A DNA stretch of 26,323 nucleotides from an uncultured Collinsella sp. GTDB taxonomy: Bacteria > Actinomycetota > Coriobacteriia > Coriobacteriales > Coriobacteriaceae. Below are positions 21,324-26,323 of this stretch, one piece after another. Location of the stretch: assembly GCA_958421035.1 (NCBI GenBank), contig CATZKS010000015.1, forward strand, positions 1 through 26,323, written 5' to 3'. The first letter of the stretch is position 1; each line of letters begins with the position of its first letter. The translations under genes and the position numbers were made by a program. The notes under the pieces were generated by a model that was given only the letters and a program-made list of their open reading frames with translations, searched no databases and was not told where the DNA came from.

Positions 21324-24103
21324 CAGAATCCTCCAAACTCACGATCTTCACGTGCCATCTCGGCGTCGACAGATTCCAGCGCGGCAAGCCCCTCCTCGTC
21401 CAACAGGACCTCGCGCGGCTTGGAACCGTCGGGCGGGCCGACGACACCCTTTTCTTCCAGCATGTCCATAATACGCCCAGCACGCGCATAGCCAACCTTC
21501 AGACGACGTTGCAAGCCAGATGTGGAGCCCAGCTGCGATTCCACCACAATATGGGCGGCTTCCCAAATGAGCGGATCATCGTCTTGCGGCTCAGCTACTC
21601 CGGTGCGGACAATGCCGCCGCCACCCACCATGGACATGGAAGCGGGCGCCACGGCAGACAGGATCTCCTCGTGGTAGTCGGGCTCGCTCTGCGACTTGAC
21701 GAACTCGACAATCTCGTTGATTTCGTCATCCGAGACAAAGCAGCCCTGGATACGGCGAGGCTTGCCCCAGTCGACCTTGGAGAACAGCATGTCGCCCAAA
21801 CCGGTGAGCTTTTCGGCACCCATCTGGTCAATAATAACGCGCGAGTCGATGCCCGTGGCGACGTTAAAGGCGATGCGGTTGGTGATGTTGGCCTTGATGA
21901 GGCCCGTCACCACGTTGGAGCTGGGGCGCTGCGTAGCCACGATAAGGTGTATACCGGCGGCACGGCCCAGCTGGGCGATACGAACGATCGAGGCCTCGAC
22001 ATCCTTGCCGGCGACCATCATCAGGTCCGAAAGCTCGTCGATGATAATGACCAGATAGGGCATCTTTTGGGCGGGGTTGTCGTAATGCTCAAACTCGCCG
22101 GCGGCCTGCTCTTCGTTGTAGGTCGAGATCTTACGCACGTTGAGACGCTCGAAGACCTTCAGGCGACGCTCCATCTCGGACACGGCCCATTGCAGAGCGC
22201 TCGCGGCCTGCTTGGGCTCGGTCACCACGGGCACATAGAGATGCGGCAAACCGTTATAGCCCGCAAGCTCGACGCGCTTGGGGTCGACCATGATCAGGCG
22301 AACGTCCTCGGGAAGGGCTCGCATGAGCAGGGTCGTGATGATGGAATTGATCATCACCGACTTACCAGAACCGGTCGTGCCGGCGATCAGCAGGTGGGGC
22401 ATCTTGGCGAGGTCAGCGACGACCGGCGTGCCCTCGGCATCTCGACCGATGGCCAGCTCGAGCGGACCGCCCTTCACATAGGGAAGCACGTCGCCCAGGT
22501 TGACGTTCTGGCGCTTGCGATTGGGAATCTCGATACCCACAAGCGAGGTACCGGGGATCGGGGCAAAGATGCGCACCGACTGAGCAGCGAGCGAAAGCGC
22601 GATATCGTCCTCGAGGCTCGAAATCTTGCTCACGCGCTCGCCCTCGCCAGGTTGCAGCTTAAAGGTCGTCACCGTGGGGCCGGCGATCCAGCCGACCACG
22701 CGGGCACTGCGGCCAAACTCAAGCAAGGTGGATTGCAGTGACTCGGCAGTCTGTTCCAGCTCCTTGTCAGATGACGCGGAGGACGCCGACTGCGGGTTGG
22801 CGTGCAGGATCTCGAGCGGCGGAAGCTTGAGGCCGTCCTCTTCTTCGCCCTCGTTATCCGCGGGGGCATTGACCGCTCCCCCATCGCTAGGAGTAGGCGC
22901 CTCGGCAGCGCCCGCGACAGCCGTATCGGCAACCTTGGGATGCTTCAAGAAGTCGGGAATCTGAGGTGTTGCCGAGACAGGATTCACGGCAAACGGCGGC
23001 TCGGACTCGTCGATCTTATCGGGGTCGTCTTCCATCGAAAGCTGGCCGGTTACCTGTTCGCGCTTAGCATGGCGACGCGGCAGCAAAGTTGTCTTTGCGG
23101 TCTCAATCGGAGCCTCGTCGTCCTCGTCATCGCCCTCGGTAAGCTCAATCTCGCTATCGGACCAAGACGGGTCGGGCTCGCTTGTATTCAACTTGGGCGT
23201 GGCCTTGCCCTTCTTGACATGACGGCGCGGCAGCAGCGTCGTCTTAGCGCGCTCGGCCTCCACGGCATCGGATACGTCGACAAACGGATCCTCGTCCTCG
23301 TCGTCATCGTCCAAAACCGGGTCCACATCGTTGCCCATGACCGTGGTCACGGCAGCATCGGAGCCCTTTTGACGAAGAATGCTCAGGTGCGGACGGGCAA
23401 CGCCGGGCACCGACAGGGCTTCGTCGTCACCCCACGGGCTCGCGTTAACATCGGCACGACGGCGCTCGGCAAAATCGGCCGCGCGGTCGCGAGCAGAGCG
23501 CAGCACGCCACCCACCGAAAAGCCGATGATGACAAAACCAACGACGGCCAGACCCAACAGGACCACCATCGCGATAGGCTTACCCAGGGCATTCTGCAGC
23601 GCACTCGCAATAAACGCACCGATGTAGCCACCCGAGGCGGACAGATTTTGCGGCGTGAACATAAGGTCACACGAGTCGCTCGTACCCGGCACCATCAGCG
23701 AAAGAATGGAGACAACGGTGATAAAGACCACGGCTCCGCCCGCGACCGAGCGCACGTTGAGCGGCGAGTCCTCGCCTAAAAAGAGCGTGGCGGCAAACAG
23801 CAAAATGACGATCGGCAGCACGTAGGCGCCCAGGCCAAAGCCCAGGTGGTAAAAACCGGCAACAGCAGCCGTCACGGGCGCTGTTGCCGGAGAAATCACG
23901 GCAATAAAGGACGCAATCGCCAAAACGGCAATGACCACGCCGGCGATATCGCGATTGGCCGAGGGCTCCACCAAGGGCTCAAAATCGTCAAAGTCCGCCT
24001 CGTGGCCCTTATTGGCACGCAGATGGGAACCGGCACCCTTAGCAGATGCCGGTTGGTTATTGGCCTTATTGCCTTTGGCGTTTTGTGCAGATCCGCGCGC
24101 CAA
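21323..24103 (-). CDS. ftsK: DNA translocase FtsK/SpoIIIE
   Basis: This 926-residue, membrane-anchored, hexameric motor pumps chromosome DNA through the division septum. It has about four N-terminal membrane helices between 53 and 200 and an acidic, low-complexity linker (about 205-445). The alpha/beta motor follows, with Walker A GTTGSGKS (575-582), Walker B LVIIIDE (684-690) and ATQRPSSNVVTG. The C-terminal winged-helix gamma domain that reads KOPS lies at about 855-926. The linker contains two copies of AKTTLLPRRH (286-295 and 336-345). The start is TTG at 24103, one base after the rnj stop, with GGAGG six bases before it; no ATG occurs nearby in frame. Its stop overlaps the start of the RodZ-like gene. 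Confidence 0.96.
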   Translation of the reverse strand: MARGSAQNAKGNKANNQPASAKGAGSHLRANKGHEADFDDFEPLVEPSANRDIAGVVIAVLAIASFIAVISPATAPVTAAVAGFYHLGFGLGAYVLPIVILLFAATLFLGEDSPLNVRSVAGGAVVFITVVSILSLMVPGTSDSCDLMFTPQNLSASGGYIGAFIASALQNALGKPIAMVVLLGLAVVGFVIIGFSVGGVLRSARDRAADFAERRRADVNASPWGDDEALSVPGVARPHLSILRQKGSDAAVTTVMGNDVDPVLDDDDEDEDPFVDVSDAVEAERAKTTLLPRRHVKKGKATPKLNTSEPDPSWSDSEIELTEGDDEDDEAPIETAKTTLLPRRHAKREQVTGQLSMEDDPDKIDESEPPFAVNPVSATPQIPDFLKHPKVADTAVAGAAEAPTPSDGGAVNAPADNEGEEEDGLKLPPLEILHANPQSASSASSDKELEQTAESLQSTLLEFGRSARVVGWIAGPTVTTFKLQPGEGERVSKISSLEDDIALSLAAQSVRIFAPIPGTSLVGIEIPNRKRQNVNLGDVLPYVKGGPLELAIGRDAEGTPVVADLAKMPHLLIAGTTGSGKSVMINSIITTLLMRALPEDVRLIMVDPKRVELAGYNGLPHLYVPVVTEPKQAASALQWAVSEMERRLKVFERLNVRKISTYNEEQAAGEFEHYDNPAQKMPYLVIIIDELSDLMMVAGKDVEASIVRIAQLGRAAGIHLIVATQRPSSNVVTGLIKANITNRIAFNVATGIDSRVIIDQMGAEKLTGLGDMLFSKVDWGKPRRIQGCFVSDDEINEIVEFVKSQSEPDYHEEILSAVAPASMSMVGGGGIVRTGVAEPQDDDPLIWEAAHIVVESQLGSTSGLQRRLKVGYARAGRIMDMLEEKGVVGPPDGSKPREVLLDEEGLAALESVDAEMAREDREFGGF

Positions 24104-24104
24104 A

Positions 24105-25775
24105 CTAAACCTCCATGACGACCGGGATGATCATCGGACGGGTGCGCGTACGGCTCCAGATAAAGTTAGAGAGCGAATCGCGCACGGCCTTGCGAATGGC
24201 ATCGGAACCGCTGCTCGTAAAGCTAAACTTGCCCTTCTCGATCGTCTTCATAATGGACGCGGAGGCATCCTCGGAGAACTGGTCGTCGATGGCAAACGAG
24301 ACGCCGCGGCCCGAGAACTCGATAGCCTCGATCTTCTTGTGCTTGAGCGAGACGATGGCAACAGCGGTAACCATACCGTCGTTGGCGAGCTTCTGACGAT
24401 CGCGCAGGACGATGGGGTCGGTATCGCCGATACGCAGGCCGTCGACGTAGACGACGCCGGACTCGACGGGCGTACCGCGTTTGACGATACCGCCGCGCAT
24501 CTCGAGCGTGTCGCCGTTATCGAGGATAAAGATGTGATCATCCTTGATGCCCATCTTGCGGGCCAGCTGGGCATGGGCGCGCAGATGCACGGCCTCGCCG
24601 TGAACCGGCATAAAGTAGGTGGGCTTGGCCATGGCCATCAGTAGCTTGAGTTCCTCCTGGCTACCGTGACCGGAGACGTGAACGAGAGCGCGGTTCTTAT
24701 CCCACACGTCGCAGCCGAGCTTGGCTAGGCTGTTGACGACCTGCTGGACGGCTTTCTCGTTACCGGGGACCGGCGTTGCCGAGAGGATAACGGTATCGCC
24801 CTCGTGGATGGAGAGCGTCTTGTGCTCTCCGTTGGCCATGCGGGACAGGGCCGACAGCGGCTCGCCCTGCGAACCGGTGCACATGACGACGATCTTGTCG
24901 TCGGGCAGGTTATCGATGTCAAAGGCATCGATGATATCGGCGTCGTCGATGTTGAGGTAGCCAAGCTCGCGCGCCACGCGGGTGTTAGTGAGCATGGAGC
25001 GACCGGTCACAACGACCTTACGGCCGCACTTGCGGGCGGCATCGCAGATCTGCTGCAGACGATGGATGTGGCTCGAGAACGACGCGACGAACACGCGACC
25101 CGGCGCGTTCTTGATGGCGTGCAGCAGGTTGGGGCCGACTTCGGCCTCGGACTTGGTAAAGCCCGGAACCGTGGCGTTGGTGGAGTCGGAAAGCAGCAGG
25201 TCGATGCCCTGCTTGGCAAAGCGGCTGATAGCGGCGTAGTCGGGCGTGACGCCGTCGATGGGCGTCTGGTCGAGCTTAAAGTCGCCGGTGTGCATAACGG
25301 TGCCCTGATTGGTGCGGATGAACACGCCCAGAGCGCCGGGGATGGAGTGCGTCATCGAAAAGAAATCGAGCGAGATGCCGCCGAGGTTGACATGGCTGCC
25401 GCCCTTGACCTCGCGGAACTTGGGTGCGCGGATGCGGAACTCAGAAAGCTTGCCCTCGATAAAGCCAAGCGTCAGCTTGCTCGAGAAGATGGGCACCTTA
25501 TTGTTGAGGTCCTGCAGCAGATACGGAAGCGAACCGGTGTGGTCCTCGTGGCCGTGGGTGACGACGATACCGCGGAGCTTCTCCTCGTTCTCCAGAACAT
25601 AGGTGTAGTCGGGAAGCACCAGGTCAATACCGGGCTGGGAATCGTCGGGGAACATGAGGCCAGCGTCAACGAGCACCATGTCGTCGCCGCATTCGAAGAC
25701 CGTCATGTTCTTGCCGATGCCGTCAAGGCCGCCGAGCGGAATGATCTTCAAGGGAGATGATTTTTTAGCTGCCAT
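24105..25775 (-). CDS. rnj: Ribonuclease J
   Basis: This 556-residue metallo-beta-lactamase/beta-CASP nuclease has both 5'-3' exonuclease and endonuclease activity on RNA. The zinc motif HGHEDH is at 74-79, followed by SMTHSIPGALG, MHTGDFKLD and LLLSDSTNA. The beta-CASP segment has VFVASFSSHIHRLQQI, and then VMCTGSQGEPLSALSRMANG and VHVSGHGSQEELKL. The C-terminal domain is of normal length. It is first in the run rnj-ftsK-rodZ-like and sits on the same strand as RNase Y, so the two main mRNA-decay nucleases of this lineage lie about 10 kb apart. The ATG has GAAAGGAAA about 14 bases upstream, a long spacing. Confidence 0.96.
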   Translation of the reverse strand: MAAKKSSPLKIIPLGGLDGIGKNMTVFECGDDMVLVDAGLMFPDDSQPGIDLVLPDYTYVLENEEKLRGIVVTHGHEDHTGSLPYLLQDLNNKVPIFSSKLTLGFIEGKLSEFRIRAPKFREVKGGSHVNLGGISLDFFSMTHSIPGALGVFIRTNQGTVMHTGDFKLDQTPIDGVTPDYAAISRFAKQGIDLLLSDSTNATVPGFTKSEAEVGPNLLHAIKNAPGRVFVASFSSHIHRLQQICDAARKCGRKVVVTGRSMLTNTRVARELGYLNIDDADIIDAFDIDNLPDDKIVVMCTGSQGEPLSALSRMANGEHKTLSIHEGDTVILSATPVPGNEKAVQQVVNSLAKLGCDVWDKNRALVHVSGHGSQEELKLLMAMAKPTYFMPVHGEAVHLRAHAQLARKMGIKDDHIFILDNGDTLEMRGGIVKRGTPVESGVVYVDGLRIGDTDPIVLRDRQKLANDGMVTAVAIVSLKHKKIEAIEFSGRGVSFAIDDQFSEDASASIMKTIEKGKFSFTSSGSDAIRKAVRDSLSNFIWSRTRTRPMIIPVVMEV

Positions 25776-25863
25776 AGGTTAGTGTGGTTTCCTTTCTTCG
25801 AAACGGGTCTGGAACAACCGACGGGGCGCTTCTGGCAAACCGACCGCCGGGAACGTACAAACA

Positions 25864-25883
25864 TGCATCGCAGAGTCGATGCA
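25864..25883. promoter_or_regulatory. Small palindrome in the rnj leader
   Basis: TGCATCG and CGATGCA form a perfect 7-bp inverted repeat with a 6-nt loop, 89 bases upstream of the rnj start. It could be an operator or an mRNA hairpin; there is no T-run. The role is unknown. Confidence 0.4.
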
Positions 25884-26012
25884 ATAACCACAGTATGATA
25901 CCCATTTGCACAACAACAGACCACCCATGCATCAAAGCCCCATCTGAACTGGTCCATCCCGCCGGTCAGGGCTCAGCGGCCCCGGCACGGGCTAAGTTTC
26001 CTGCTCTACAGT

Positions 26013-26074
26013 CCTGCTCACGACGGAGGCCACATTAAGTGGCCTCCTGTTCGTGCGGAAATCGCGATAAACTT
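26013..26074 (-). repeat. Structured extragenic element A
   Basis: Read on the minus strand it starts AAGTTTATCGCGATTTCC and GCACGA, then has a 9-bp perfect hairpin (26025-26033 with 26039-26047, GGAGGCCAC with GTGGCCTCC; loop TTAAT in this sense), and ends near GAGCAGG. An outer CACGA/TCGTG stem encloses the hairpin. Element B is a second copy in the opposite orientation. Confidence 0.8.
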
Positions 26075-26095
26075 CATCAGTGCCCGCCCCACGGG

Positions 26096-26126
26096 AAACC
26101 TGCCAAAAAGGGACAGGTTTGTTTTG
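26096..26126 (+). terminator. Terminator-like hairpin in the right-hand intergenic stretch
   Basis: AAACCTG (26096-26102) pairs with CAGGTTT (26114-26120), and the right arm is followed by GTTTTGG. The stem is short and no upstream gene uses it in this orientation, so it may instead be part of a repeat. Confidence 0.35.
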
Positions 26127-26262
26127 GTTGGTTTTATCTGGTGATATACCGGGTGTGCAGCTATCGACAATTCAGAAATAAGGAAAACCGAATTGACCAT
26201 CTGACAAAATTGAAACCCGCATCCACCAGCCCTTTTGCTATTCCCGGCGGGGGCCGCGGGCA

Positions 26263-26323
26263 AAGTTTATCGCGAGTTCCGCACGAGCCGGAGAGCACTT
26301 AATGTGCTCTCCGTGCGAGCAGG
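26263..26323 (+). repeat. Structured extragenic element B
   Basis: It starts AAGTTTATCGCGAGTTCC and GCACGA, has a 9-bp perfect hairpin (26290-26298 with 26304-26312, GGAGAGCAC with GTGCTCTCC; loop TTAAT), then GTGCG pairing back to CGCAC, and ends GAGCAGG at the window edge. It is an inverted near-copy of element A. Stem positions 5 and 6 differ between copies, with matching changes on the other arm. Confidence 0.8.

Larger units (their letters stand above)
25776..26323. other. Non-coding stretch upstream of rnj
   Basis: About 550 bases with no supported gene. The short open frames here lack family resemblance and good ribosome-binding sites, and cross the hairpins. Contents: the rnj leader with a small palindrome (25864-25883), structured element A (26013-26074), a hairpin with a T-run (26096-26126), an A/T-rich unassigned part (26127-26262) and element B (26263 to the edge). 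No promoter for rnj is clear enough to call. Confidence 0.6.

Noticed and set aside
21314..22741. A 475-codon plus-strand open frame opposite the ftsK motor region.
   Set aside because: It is antisense to the conserved FtsK motor and has no family signature or ribosome-binding site.
25784..26302. Several small open frames (69-87 codons) in the stretch right of rnj.
   Set aside because: They run through hairpins and structured elements A and B, lack good ribosome-binding sites and resemble no family.

Overview
The window is about 26 kb of chromosomal core DNA from a moderately high-GC Gram-positive bacterium. The gene set is RNase Y with RNase J, a SpoVS-domain protein, NrdR, LexA with GAAC-N4-GTTC SOS boxes, a RodZ-like protein and a DegV/DUF1836 pair. 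This fits Coriobacteriia, most likely a Collinsella-like gut actinobacterium; that assignment is inferred from recognised protein families, not from a search. No transposase, integrase, phage gene, tRNA, rRNA or CRISPR array was seen.

Left part (1-7714). The window opens in the 3' end of an NlpC/P60 cell-wall hydrolase gene. degV (+) and a DUF1836 regulator gene (-) converge on a bidirectional terminator, and each has a near-identical palindrome upstream. trxB (-) and a GT28-type glycosyltransferase (+) diverge. The glycosyltransferase converges with the LysM protein-nrdR-dut operon (-) across about 390 bp packed with inverted repeats. That operon is divergent from lexA, and the shared intergenic region carries three SOS boxes. 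lexA is coupled by TAATG to a multi-pass membrane acyltransferase gene whose 3' end overlaps that of hflX.

Right part (7699-25775). Everything is on the minus strand. In transcription order it reads rnj - ftsK - rodZ-like - yajQ - rimO - pgsA - cinA (PncC-type), then recA - recX (promoter with an SOS box in the spacer), then rny - GHKL ATPase - spoVS - miaB - miaA - hflX. Many junctions overlap or are only a few bases apart. The order resembles the Bacillus subtilis rnjB-spoIIIE-ymfM-pgsA-cinA-recA-rny-ymdB-spoVS-miaB region, with a GHKL ATPase where YmdB would be. The cluster joins RNA decay, chromosome segregation, envelope synthesis, recombination and tRNA/ribosome modification.

Right end (25776-26323). 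About 550 bp without a convincing gene holds two inverted copies of a roughly 61-bp structured element whose hairpin stems differ by compensatory changes, plus smaller hairpins.

The least explained signals are: the paired inverted elements at 4429-4793 and at 26013-26323, the array of ACCAAA repeats at about 11-bp spacing upstream of recA, the shared degV/DUF1836 palindrome, the GHKL ATPase between rny and spoVS, and the RG-rich linker of the RodZ-like protein.
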